Under the pieces are notes generated by a model. That model was given only the letters and a program-made list of their open reading frames with translations, ran no database searches and had not been told where the DNA came from. Shown here one piece after another: positions 22,680 to 30,062 of a stretch of 38,581 nt of DNA. The translations under genes and the position numbers were made by a program. Where the stretch lies: NCBI GenBank assembly GCA_002423435.1, contig DIWE01000004.1, positions 1-38,581 of the forward strand, written 5' to 3'. Numbering within the stretch: the stretch's first letter is position 1; every line of letters begins with the position of its first letter. The stretch is from Clostridiales bacterium UBA6114. GTDB lineage: Bacteria > Bacillota > Clostridia > Oscillospirales > Butyricicoccaceae.

Positions 22680-23433
22680 GCCCGCACACCTCCAATACCG
22701 AAATGGCCAGATCGCGGTAGCACTGCGCCATCCGGCTGTCCGGCAGCGCTTCCAGCACGGTTTTGCCCTGCTTTTCAGCCGTTTGGACCGCGCCGTCCCT
22801 TGGAATGACGGCAATAATTTTTCCGCCGATTTCCTCGGCCGCCTGCTCGACAAGCGCCCGCTCGTTTTCCACATTCCGGGCGTTGAGGATAATCCCCGAA
22901 AACTTCGCGTATCCGCGCTTTCCAAAGTTATGTACCGCGGTGGCAATGTTCGAGGCCGCATACAGCGCCATCATCTCGCCCGAGGTGACAATCAGCACAT
23001 GATCGGCATAGCCGCCGCGGATAGGCATGGCAAAGCCTCCGCAAACCACGTCCCCCAGCACGTCGTATAAAACGATATCGGGCCGGTACCGCTTATACGC
23101 GCCCAATTCCTCCAGCTTTTCAAAAGCGGTGATAATGCCCCGGCCGGCGCAGCCGATACCCGGCGTCGGGCCTCCGGCCTCCACGCAGAGGACGTCCCCG
23201 TAGCCGGAGAATACAATATCCTCCAGATGCACATGCTCCACACCCTTATCCCGGATCTGATCCAGGACGGTGGGAATCTTTCGCCCGGACATCAGGGTTT
23301 TGGTGGAATCGGACTTCGGGTCGCATCCGATTTGCATGGCCCGGTATCCCATGCTGCTCAAAGCCGCCGACAGGTTGGATGTGGTGGTGGATTTCCCAAT
23401 TCCTCCTTTGCCGTAAACAGCGATTTTAATCAC
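22648..23433 (-). CDS. Nitrogenase reductase-like iron protein (NifH-like)
   Basis: This 261-residue homodimeric ATPase passes electrons to a component-1 partner. It has the P-loop YGKGGIGKST (7-16), switch residues in DPKSDST (38-44), and both cysteines that hold the bridging 4Fe-4S cluster: Cys95 in PGIGCAGRGI and Cys131 in DVLGDVVCGGFAMP. It starts at GTG 23433 with AAGGAGA upstream. It is first in a six-gene operon with the two component-1-like subunits and the importer. Related group IV/V proteins reduce tetrapyrroles (BchL, ChlL, CfbC) or thioethers (MarH). The absence of nifE, nifN and nifB argues against nitrogen fixation. Confidence 0.9.
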   Translation of the reverse strand: MIKIAVYGKGGIGKSTTTSNLSAALSSMGYRAMQIGCDPKSDSTKTLMSGRKIPTVLDQIRDKGVEHVHLEDIVFSGYGDVLCVEAGGPTPGIGCAGRGIITAFEKLEELGAYKRYRPDIVLYDVLGDVVCGGFAMPIRGGYADHVLIVTSGEMMALYAASNIATAVHNFGKRGYAKFSGIILNARNVENERALVEQAAEEIGGKIIAVIPRDGAVQTAEKQGKTVLEALPDSRMAQCYRDLAISVLEVCGHEMLKLPRSV

Positions 23434-23464
23434 GGAATCAATCTCCTTAACACTGTACCCCTTG

Positions 23465-23480
23465 GTTAGTCTTATCTAAC
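23465..23480. promoter_or_regulatory. Operator copy 1, GTTAG-N6-CTAAC
   Basis: GTTAG-TCTTAT-CTAAC, a perfect inverted repeat of five bases per half with a six-base spacer. It lies 32 bases upstream of the NifH-like start, in the expected 5' untranslated region. Its centre is 34 bases from copy 2. Confidence 0.75.
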
Positions 23481-23495
23481 TTCGATGGAAAAATT

Positions 23496-23517
23496 TTGGT
23501 TAGTTTCATCTAACCAA
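23496..23517. promoter_or_regulatory. Operator copy 2, TTGGTTAG-N6-CTAACCAA
   Basis: This is the longest copy, with eight perfect bases per half around TTTCAT. It starts five bases downstream of the -10 box of the NifH-like promoter and so covers the transcription start. A bound protein there would block initiation. Confidence 0.82.
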
Positions 23518-23522
23518 GTGGC

Positions 23523-23551
23523 ATTATAGCATGATCTTTTTATCCTGTCAA
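23523..23551 (-). promoter_or_regulatory. Consensus promoter of the nitrogenase-like operon
   Basis: On the minus strand, an exact TTGACA (23546-23551), a 17-base spacer and an exact TATAAT (23523-23528). A perfect sigma-A promoter followed by two operators fits a strong operon held silent by a repressor. Confidence 0.85.
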
Positions 23552-23640
23552 TGAATCGGAGGAAAAAAAGCAGGAGATTCTTAAACCGTATATGAGAGAG
23601 GCTTTGATGCCGCCGTTTGCTGCTTATTTATGTCGGGATA

Positions 23641-23669
23641 TTTACTTTCTGCAGCAATCGTGCCATAAT
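23641..23669 (+). promoter_or_regulatory. Promoter of the methyltransferase gene
   Basis: TTTACT (23641-23646), a 17-base spacer and CATAAT (23664-23669) on the plus strand, about 65 bases before the methyltransferase ATG. Operator copy 3 begins at the last base of the -10 box. The 302-base region between the two divergent genes holds only these promoters and three operators. Confidence 0.6.
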
Positions 23670-23688
23670 GGTTAGGGAGGACTAACCA
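23669..23688. promoter_or_regulatory. Operator copy 3, TGGTTAG-N6-CTAACCA
   Basis: Seven perfect bases per half around GGAGGA, directly following the -10 box of the methyltransferase promoter. It has the same half-site and spacer length as copies 1 and 2. Confidence 0.8.
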
Positions 23689-23735
23689 CTTGACGATTCT
23701 ATGCCGCGGCGAAAAAAGCTTGAGGGAGGTCTATT

Positions 23736-24398
23736 ATGGACAGACAGAAAAGGATTGAGGACTCCTACCGGAAGGCCGCCGGGCATTACGACGGCATGCT
23801 CGGGGTGAGCGCATGGTGGTCAAAGCTCTTTTGCAGATTGGTCTGGGGCTTCGAGGACACGGCTTATACCGTAAGACTGCTCTCCCGGCTGCCCGACGAT
23901 TTTGCCGGAAGCCTTTTAGACGTGCCGGTGGGCACGGCGCTTTTCACCTGCGAAAAATATGCCCGGATGAAAGACGCGCGGATTACCTGCCTCGATTATT
24001 CGGAGGATATGATGGCGAAAGCGCGGGAACGGTTCGGGGCGGCGGGTCTCAAGAACATCGCCTGCGTGCAGGGCGACGTGGGGAAGCTTCCCTTTGGGGA
24101 CGAGAGCTTCGACATTGTCCTGTCTATGAACGGCTTTCACGCTTTCCCCGACAAGGAGGCCGCCTTTTCTGAAACGGCCCGCGTGTTAAAGCATGGCGGA
24201 AGCTTTCTCGGCTGTTTTTATATCAGGGAGGAAAACAAGCGGACTGATTTTTTCATTCGGCGCTTTTATATCCCAAAGGGATATTTCACGCCGCCCTTTA
24301 TGACAAAAAACGAGCTTTTCAAAAAGCTTCATTCCCTGTACGGGCAGGCGGAGCTCTTCACGGTCGGGTCGATCGCCTGTTTCCGATGTGTGAAATAG
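23736..24398 (+). CDS. Class I SAM-dependent methyltransferase
   Basis: This 220-residue soluble enzyme of the UbiE/Methyltransf_11 type has LLDVPVGTALFT (motif I, with Pro-Val-Gly in place of the usual Gly-x-Gly), an acidic Asp in CLDYSEDMM, QGDVGKLPFGDESFDIVLSMNGFHAF (motifs II and III) and RVLKHGGSFLGCFYI. It is transcribed away from the nitrogenase-like operon under the same operator. GGGAGG precedes the ATG. It could methylate the nitrogenase-like enzyme's product or a metallophore; the substrate is unknown. Confidence 0.85.
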   Translation: MDRQKRIEDSYRKAAGHYDGMLGVSAWWSKLFCRLVWGFEDTAYTVRLLSRLPDDFAGSLLDVPVGTALFTCEKYARMKDARITCLDYSEDMMAKARERFGAAGLKNIACVQGDVGKLPFGDESFDIVLSMNGFHAFPDKEAAFSETARVLKHGGSFLGCFYIREENKRTDFFIRRFYIPKGYFTPPFMTKNELFKKLHSLYGQAELFTVGSIACFRCVK

Positions 24399-24429
24399 CG
24401 GAAATCATCCAAAGAGACGGGGGAGCGGT

Positions 24430-25362
24430 TTGAAATTTTTGATATACGGCGCGGGCGTGATCGGCAGCATTTTTGCCGGAAGGCTCGGGGAGGCGGGGTT
24501 CGACGTCACGGTGCTCGCGCGGGGGAAACGATATGACGAGCTTAAGGAAAAGGGCGTACTGCTTCGGGACGCGTACTCGGGCAAAAGGGAAAGCCGCCCG
24601 GTCAGGGTAATCGACCGGCTTGAGGACGACGACCGTTACGACTATGTGCTGGTTGCGCTGCAGAAGACGCAGGTGGATGCGGTGCTTCCCGTCCTTTGCC
24701 GGAACAAATCCCCCAATATCGTTTTTGTTGTAAACAACTGCCTCGGTTACGACGGCTGGGCGGCGGCCGTCGGGGCAAAGCGGCTCATGCTCGGGTTTCC
24801 CTCGGCGGGCGGAGAGCGCAGAGACGGGGTCGTCACGTATTTTATCGGCCGGGGGCTAATTCGCTTTTTTCAGACGACGACCTTTGCCGAATATAGGGGA
24901 GAAAAAAGCGAGCGTCTGAAAACCCTGGCGTCCGCCTTCAACAAGGCAGGCATCCCTTCCGTGACCGCCGCCGATATGGACGCGTGGCAAAAAACGCACG
25001 TCGCGATTGTGACTGCCGTCGGAAACGCCCTGTATAAGCACGGCTCGGACAACTACGGGCTGGCAAAGTCAAGAGAAGACCTTATGCTGACGGCGGGCGG
25101 CATCAAGGAGGGCTTTCGTGTGCTCAAACGGCTCGGGATTGCCGTTACGCCGGGAAAGCTCCGGTATTTCAAGCTGCCCGACCGGCTGCTCGCCTTTTTG
25201 TTCCGCTTTATCATGAATACCAAAATGGCCGAGACCGCCATGGCAAAGCATACGATCGCGGCAAGGGAGGAAATGCGGGTTTTACAGGCGGATTTTGATA
25301 AGCTGATCGAGCGGTCGGGCGTCCGGACGCCCTGCATCGATCAACTGAAAAGATATCTGTAA
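24430..25362 (+). CDS. Ketopantoate reductase-like (PanE/ApbA family) dehydrogenase
   Basis: This 310-residue NADPH-dependent enzyme has an N-terminal Rossmann fold (FLIYGAGVIGSIFAGRLGEAGFDVTVLARG) and a C-terminal helical domain. A lysine in DAWQKTHVAIVTAVGNALY occupies the position of the catalytic PanE lysine. It starts at TTG 24430 with GGGGGAG upstream, 31 bases after the methyltransferase stop, so the two are probably co-transcribed. With no other pantothenate gene nearby, a role outside pantothenate synthesis is likely, for example reduction of a 2-keto acid in a specialised pathway. Confidence 0.83.
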   Translation: MKFLIYGAGVIGSIFAGRLGEAGFDVTVLARGKRYDELKEKGVLLRDAYSGKRESRPVRVIDRLEDDDRYDYVLVALQKTQVDAVLPVLCRNKSPNIVFVVNNCLGYDGWAAAVGAKRLMLGFPSAGGERRDGVVTYFIGRGLIRFFQTTTFAEYRGEKSERLKTLASAFNKAGIPSVTAADMDAWQKTHVAIVTAVGNALYKHGSDNYGLAKSREDLMLTAGGIKEGFRVLKRLGIAVTPGKLRYFKLPDRLLAFLFRFIMNTKMAETAMAKHTIAAREEMRVLQADFDKLIERSGVRTPCIDQLKRYL

Positions 25363-25369
25363 TTTAATT

Positions 25370-25408
25370 GGGTCCTGAACAAGCGGCATAGTCGCTTATT
25401 CAGGACCC
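25370..25408. terminator. Stem-loop between convergent genes
   Basis: GGGTCCTGAA with AAGCG pairs with CGCTT with TTCAGGACCC, with a single mismatch and a six-base loop. It is placed between the convergent dehydrogenase and ABC genes, suiting a two-way terminator. Only a short T-rich tract (GTTTGTT) follows on the plus strand. Confidence 0.65.
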
Positions 25409-25436
25409 GTTTGTTACGTCAGACGAAGGCTCGCGC

Positions 25437-27182
25437 TTATGAAAGCTGCCATGCCGCGCTTTTTTGCTGGAGCTCCACCATGTGGCGGTACAGGCCGCCT
25501 TTTTCCTTAAGTTCGGCGGGGCTGCCCTGCTGCTCCACCGTCCCGTCCCGGAGCACGACGATCTTATCGGCGCCGGCCACGGTGCGCATGCGGTGGGCGA
25601 TGATGAGCACGGTCTTGTTTTGCACCAGACGGGAAATGGCGGCCTGCACGGCGCTTTCGTTTTCCACGTCCAGAGAGGCGGTGGCCTCGTCTAAAAGGAT
25701 CACCGGCGCGTCCTTGAGCAAGGCCCGGGCAATGGAGATGCGCTGGCGCTCGCCGCCCGAAAGGGTCGAGCCGTTCTCGCCGATGACGGTCTGATAGCCC
25801 CGCGGCAGCCTTACGACAAACTCGTCGCACCGGGCCGCTCTGGCCGCCTCCAGAACCTCGGCTTCGGTGGCGTCCCGGCGTCCCAGCCGGATATTTTCCA
25901 TGACGGTGCCGTCGAAGAGCACCACATCCTGAAACACGATGGCGTAGCTTTTAAGCAAAGCCTCCGGTTCCACGGAGGACACATCCACGCCGCCCAGGGT
26001 TATCCTGCCGCCGTTTACATCCCAGAACCTGGCGGCAAGCTTGGCGGCCGTCGATTTTCCGCCGCCGGAGGGGCCCACCAGCGCGGTTACCTCGCCCTGC
26101 TTTGCCGTAAAGGACACGTCTTCGAGTACGCCCTCGTTTTCGTGATAGGCGAACTTTACATGGTCGAAGCAGATGTCATAGCCTTTCGGAGCGTAAGCTT
26201 CACTGCCGGTCTGCACCGGCTGTTCCTCGATCTTGCGCATCCGTTCGATCTGGAGCTTCGCGTGGAAGGTTGCGGCGATATTCTGAAGAGACAGGGAAAG
26301 CGGGTCATAGAGCCGTGAGGCGGCGATGAGGAATACCATGAAGGTCAGAAGGTCGGTCTCGCCCCTTAAAAGCAGTCCGACGCCCGCCAGCACCGTGGTG
26401 GCAAGCCCCAGCCTTAAAAGCACCTGGGCCGACGACACAAAGACCCCGGTGACGAGCTCGGTGCGGATTTCAGAATCCTCCGTCCTCTTAAGCTTTGCCC
26501 GAAGCCCGTCGAGATAGAGATCCTTCTGGTTGCAGGCCTTGATGTCCCGGATGGTCTCCAGGCATTCCTGAATGCCGTCGGCAGCTGCCCGTTTGATCAG
26601 AATGTTTCTAAGTCCCAGCTTATCCTGAACCCGTTTGGAGCCGATCACAAGGATCAGAGCCGCGGGGATGACCCATAAAACCGCCAGCGCCATGCGCCAG
26701 TCCATGAAGAAAAGGGCGACGGCGATAACGACGGTCGAGATGCACGCGCCGAACAGCTCCGGGATATAGTGGGAGAAGGACTGCTCTAAAGCGCTGCAGT
26801 CGGTCATAATGGTATTCGTCAGGTCGGAAAGATCCCGGTTGCCGAAAAAGGACAGGGGAAGCCTGCGAAGCTTTTCCGCCAAACCCACCCGGCGGTTGGC
26901 GCTTTCGGTGTAAGTGGCGATATACAGGCTCTTGTACTGGAACCAGTGGAGAATGAAGATAACCGCCAGAATGCCTGCCGCGGCGGCGGTATAGCCCCAC
27001 ACGCCCGCGGCCGGATCGGTTTTACCTCTCAGCGCGTTTGTCATGCGGCCGATCACCAGAACCAAAAGCCCCACGGGAAACATCAGACTCAGATTGGCGA
27101 CGGCGCACCATACCGTTGCTTTTAAGAAATCCTTCGCGCCCTTTTCCGTAAGGGCAAAGATGTGTTGTATCCTGCTTGTCAT
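25437..27182 (-). CDS. ABC half-transporter, fused membrane and ATPase domains (pair 1, second gene)
   Basis: This 581-residue protein has six helices (about 20-310) and a C-terminal ATPase with Walker A GPSGGGKSTAAKL, signature LSGGERQRISIARALL and Walker B VILLDEATASLD. It starts at ATG 27182, overlapping the upstream stop as ATGA, so it is translationally coupled to its partner and probably forms a heterodimer. A reading from 27239 lacks support. Such pairs next to PchR/YbtA-like AraC regulators include YbtP/YbtQ and IrtA/IrtB, exporter-fold proteins that import siderophores. Drug or peptide export is the alternative. Confidence 0.85.
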   Translation of the reverse strand: MTSRIQHIFALTEKGAKDFLKATVWCAVANLSLMFPVGLLVLVIGRMTNALRGKTDPAAGVWGYTAAAAGILAVIFILHWFQYKSLYIATYTESANRRVGLAEKLRRLPLSFFGNRDLSDLTNTIMTDCSALEQSFSHYIPELFGACISTVVIAVALFFMDWRMALAVLWVIPAALILVIGSKRVQDKLGLRNILIKRAAADGIQECLETIRDIKACNQKDLYLDGLRAKLKRTEDSEIRTELVTGVFVSSAQVLLRLGLATTVLAGVGLLLRGETDLLTFMVFLIAASRLYDPLSLSLQNIAATFHAKLQIERMRKIEEQPVQTGSEAYAPKGYDICFDHVKFAYHENEGVLEDVSFTAKQGEVTALVGPSGGGKSTAAKLAARFWDVNGGRITLGGVDVSSVEPEALLKSYAIVFQDVVLFDGTVMENIRLGRRDATEAEVLEAARAARCDEFVVRLPRGYQTVIGENGSTLSGGERQRISIARALLKDAPVILLDEATASLDVENESAVQAAISRLVQNKTVLIIAHRMRTVAGADKIVVLRDGTVEQQGSPAELKEKGGLYRHMVELQQKSAAWQLS

Positions 27183-28969
27183 ACGCTTGCCGCCTCCTTT
27201 CCCACTTTCCACCGGGCGGACGACTGATAATCCCGCCACATGGACGCGTACAGGCCGTTTCCCGCCAGGAGATCCCCGTGGCTGCCGCGCTCGACCAGTT
27301 TTCCGTCCTCGAGCACCAGAATCTGACCGGCATTTGCAACGGTGGACAGCCGATGCGCAATCATCAGAACCGTCTTCCCGCGGGTAAGCGTCTCAAAGGC
27401 CTTTTGAATCTGATACTCATTCTCCGGGTCGGCAAAGGCGGTGGCCTCGTCGAGCACGATAATGGGCGCGTTTTTCAGGATGGCCCTCGCGAGCGCAACG
27501 CGCTGCTGCTCGCCGCCGGAGAGGTAAATACCCTTGGCGCCTACCACGGTGTCGATGCCGTCGGGAAGTTTTTCCAGGATGTCGTCGCACTGCGCGTCGT
27601 GAGCCGCTTTTAATGCCTGCTCACGGGATGCGTCGGGGCGGGCGGCCCGTATGTTGTCCAGGAGGCTTGCCTTGAACAGGTGGGTATCCTGAAACACAAA
27701 CGCCACTTTATCCATCAGATCTTCGGCCTTGATTTCCTTTACATCCACGCCGCCCACCAGCACCTGACCGCGGTCGGCGTCCCAGAACCTTGGGATCAGG
27801 TTGGCCGCCGTCGTTTTTCCGCCGCCGGACGGGCCGACCAAAGCGACAACAGCCCCCTCGGGCACCTGAAAGCTCACGTTAAACAGGGCGGGGCGGTCGG
27901 AACCGGGATACGTAAAAGTGACGTTTCGAAACTCCACGCCGCCGCCGGTCGGAACCTTGGGGGAAACCGGCTCGGGGAGGGGCTTCTGCGCAAGGATCTG
28001 CTCCAGCTTTCGCACCGCCTCGTCCGCCTTCATCATGGCTTCTGTTGCATACATGATGCGGTTCATCATGCCGGCGCACGCCGGCGTGAACAGAATATAG
28101 AAAATCAGGTTGAGAAAAACTCCCCATCCGTCGGACGAGGTGCCCGACAGGAGCATGCCCGCCGGGATCAGCAGGAGGAACGTGCCGTTTAGGGCGGCGG
28201 TAAAGCCGGTCATCGGGCCGCGGCAGGACATGGCGTAATTTGTCGCGAGCTCGTTATAGGACATGATGGATTTGTGAAAGCTTTTAAAGGAATAGACCGT
28301 CTGCTGAAACACCTTGACAACAGGGATGCCTCGGACATATTCCACCGCATGGCCGCTCATCTCCTCGAGCGCCACCTGATAGCGGGCAAAAAAATTCGCG
28401 TTTTTGCCTCCCATCATCCGGGTCATCAGCCAGACGGACAGAACCATGGGTGTAAGGGACAAAAGCCCCATGCGCCAGTCAAATACAAAAAGCAACGCGA
28501 CGGCGGCAACGGGGGTCACGACCGCGCCCACCAGATCGGGCAGCTCATGGGCCAGCAGGATTTCCGTCAGATCGGCGTTGCTGTCGATGATTTTCCGCAG
28601 ACGCCCGGACTGGCTGGCGGAGAAAAAGCCGAGGGGCAGCGTCACGATGTGCTCCACCGCGGCCTGCCGCATATTGCGCGCGGTGCGGAAAGCGGCCAGA
28701 TGGGTACACATGAGGGCCGCGAAATAAAACACGATGCTCAGAGCCGCAAAGGCCACCGCCATCCAGCCGTACCGGGATAGCCCCGATGCCGCGGACAGGT
28801 CGGGCAGCGCCGTGAAAACGTCCCGGACCACGAGCCAGATGCAGATATAGGGCAGCAGGGACAATACGGCGGATATGCCGGAAAGCACGCAGCCTGCCAT
28901 TGTCAGGGATTTATACCCGCCCGCGTATTCCATCAGGCGGGACAGACTGCCGCGTCTCTTTGCTTTCAA
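27179..28969 (-). CDS. ABC half-transporter, fused membrane and ATPase domains (pair 1, first gene)
   Basis: This 596-residue partner of the gene at 25437 starts at TTG 28969, which has AAGGAGG eight bases upstream; the ORF extension to 29113 runs back into the AraC gene and over the promoter. Six helices precede an ATPase domain with GPSGGGKTTAANL, LSGGEQQRVALARAIL and IIVLDEATAFADPENE. The Walker B region has AFAD where many exporters have SALD, a mild degeneration. The gene has its own promoter and operator copy 4. Confidence 0.85.
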   Translation of the reverse strand: MKAKRRGSLSRLMEYAGGYKSLTMAGCVLSGISAVLSLLPYICIWLVVRDVFTALPDLSAASGLSRYGWMAVAFAALSIVFYFAALMCTHLAAFRTARNMRQAAVEHIVTLPLGFFSASQSGRLRKIIDSNADLTEILLAHELPDLVGAVVTPVAAVALLFVFDWRMGLLSLTPMVLSVWLMTRMMGGKNANFFARYQVALEEMSGHAVEYVRGIPVVKVFQQTVYSFKSFHKSIMSYNELATNYAMSCRGPMTGFTAALNGTFLLLIPAGMLLSGTSSDGWGVFLNLIFYILFTPACAGMMNRIMYATEAMMKADEAVRKLEQILAQKPLPEPVSPKVPTGGGVEFRNVTFTYPGSDRPALFNVSFQVPEGAVVALVGPSGGGKTTAANLIPRFWDADRGQVLVGGVDVKEIKAEDLMDKVAFVFQDTHLFKASLLDNIRAARPDASREQALKAAHDAQCDDILEKLPDGIDTVVGAKGIYLSGGEQQRVALARAILKNAPIIVLDEATAFADPENEYQIQKAFETLTRGKTVLMIAHRLSTVANAGQILVLEDGKLVERGSHGDLLAGNGLYASMWRDYQSSARWKVGKEAASV

Positions 28970-28995
28970 AAAAATCGCCTCCTTATCAGGATCGA

Positions 28996-29013
28996 GGTTA
29001 GTCTGATCTAACC
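28996..29013. promoter_or_regulatory. Operator copy 4, GGTTAG-N6-CTAACC
   Basis: Six perfect bases per half around TCTGAT, 27 bases before the TTG start of ABC pair 1 and eight bases downstream of its -10 box. Confidence 0.8.
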
Positions 29014-29021
29014 ACAATCCG

Positions 29022-29051
29022 ATTATAACGGTTCTGCCGGACCTCTTCCAA
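29022..29051 (-). promoter_or_regulatory. Promoter of ABC pair 1
   Basis: On the minus strand, TTGGAA (29046-29051), an 18-base spacer and an exact TATAAT (29022-29027). It lies in the 97-base gap after the AraC stop. The operator immediately downstream implies repression at initiation. Confidence 0.7.
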
Positions 29052-29066
29052 CTCCAAACAGGCGCA

Positions 29067-30029
29067 TCAATCCAATTGGATACCCTTTTTATAGTCTCTG
29101 GGCGCCATTCCATAGATATTTACGAAGGCTCCGGAGAATTTGCTGGCATTCTGGTAGCCGACCGAGGCGGCGATTTCCGATATCGGCAGCTTGGAGATTT
29201 CCAGCAGGAAAGCGGCGGCCTCCATGCGGCGGCGCTTCAGATAAGCATAAGGAGGCTCGCCGTACAGCTGGGCAAACCGCTTTTTGATGGTTGTCTCGCT
29301 GAGCTTAAACCGGGCCGCGAGCTCGGAGACGGGAATATGGGCGCGCAGGTCCTCGGTCATGCAGCGCTCGATTTCCCTGATCCGTTTGGAAAGCTCGCGG
29401 CTGAAATAATGCCGGCCGTCTTCATCGGACAGGTCTTTCCTGCACTCCAGGAAAAGAAGCAATTCCGCCGTTTTAAGCTTGAAATGGGCGCCTTGGCGGG
29501 AATGCGGAGCATCGTACAGCTCGGAAAAAAGCTGCTGGACCTTGGGGTCCGTCCGCAGGATCAAAACGGTCCGTTCGGCAAAAAGCCGACCGAAGAGTTC
29601 GTTAAGGTCGGGAGCGTCTTCCCCCAGCATGGCCGACAATGCGCACTGCGCGGCGGCTAAGTCGACGACCAGGCTGATTCCGCGGTACTGACCCATCGTA
29701 AAAGAGGAGCCGCGCGGCGGGCGTCCCATATCGCTGACCGAAAAATCCTGCGGCCCGAGCGAAAGGGTGCGCCCGTCCGAAAGACGGCACTCATATCGCC
29801 CGACACGGCAGTGGTTGATTTCCACCATCCCGGGCCGGCGCGTTTCGTTCGAAAACCCCGACGCCGTGTGGAAGTCGTTAAAAATCAGCGTCACACCCGG
29901 CATGACGGTATATGCCGTCATACGGCCATAGCCGTCCTCAAAATCGATCCGGTATGCGGTGTAATCGGCCGTCTGCTCTTCCATAAAAGACCCGTCGGGA
30001 AAGCAGTCTGTTTGTTGTTGGCTTCTCAT
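29067..30029 (-). CDS. AraC-family transcriptional regulator (PchR-like)
   Basis: This 320-residue protein has an N-terminal effector-binding region and a C-terminal pair of helix-turn-helix units (about 222-312). The HTH region shows IPVSELAARFKLSETTIKKRF, then LPISEIAASVGYQNASKFSGAF and YGMAPRDYKK, the AraC/XylS end pattern. I start at ATG 30029, which has GGAGGAG upstream; the ATG at 30047 has none. The layout with ABC half-transporters resembles PchR/YbtA, activators that sense siderophores. It lies between the two ABC pairs, 33 bases after pair 2. Confidence 0.85.
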   Translation of the reverse strand: MRSQQQTDCFPDGSFMEEQTADYTAYRIDFEDGYGRMTAYTVMPGVTLIFNDFHTASGFSNETRRPGMVEINHCRVGRYECRLSDGRTLSLGPQDFSVSDMGRPPRGSSFTMGQYRGISLVVDLAAAQCALSAMLGEDAPDLNELFGRLFAERTVLILRTDPKVQQLFSELYDAPHSRQGAHFKLKTAELLLFLECRKDLSDEDGRHYFSRELSKRIREIERCMTEDLRAHIPVSELAARFKLSETTIKKRFAQLYGEPPYAYLKRRRMEAAAFLLEISKLPISEIAASVGYQNASKFSGAFVNIYGMAPRDYKKGIQLD

Positions 30030-30062
30030 TGCGGGCTCCTCCCTCATTTCTTCGTCCGACCG

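Noticed and set aside
22680..22961. Extended N-terminus for the NifD-like subunit
   Set aside because: It lies wholly inside the NifH-like gene in another frame and reads as low-complexity Arg-rich sequence; the ATG at 22679 has a good ribosome binding site.
20243..23433. A true nitrogenase (nitrogen fixation) operon
   Set aside because: Subunits are too short, FeMo-cofactor ligands are not visible, and nifE, nifN, nifB and other assembly genes are absent from the window.
23465..23688. A short CRISPR-like array formed by the repeated motif
   Set aside because: Only three palindromic copies with irregular spacing, all in promoter positions, and no cas genes.
28970..29113. Extended N-terminus for the first gene of ABC pair 1
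   Set aside because: The extension overlaps the AraC gene and covers a TATAAT promoter and an operator; a TTG with AAGGAGG at ideal spacing gives the usual family length.
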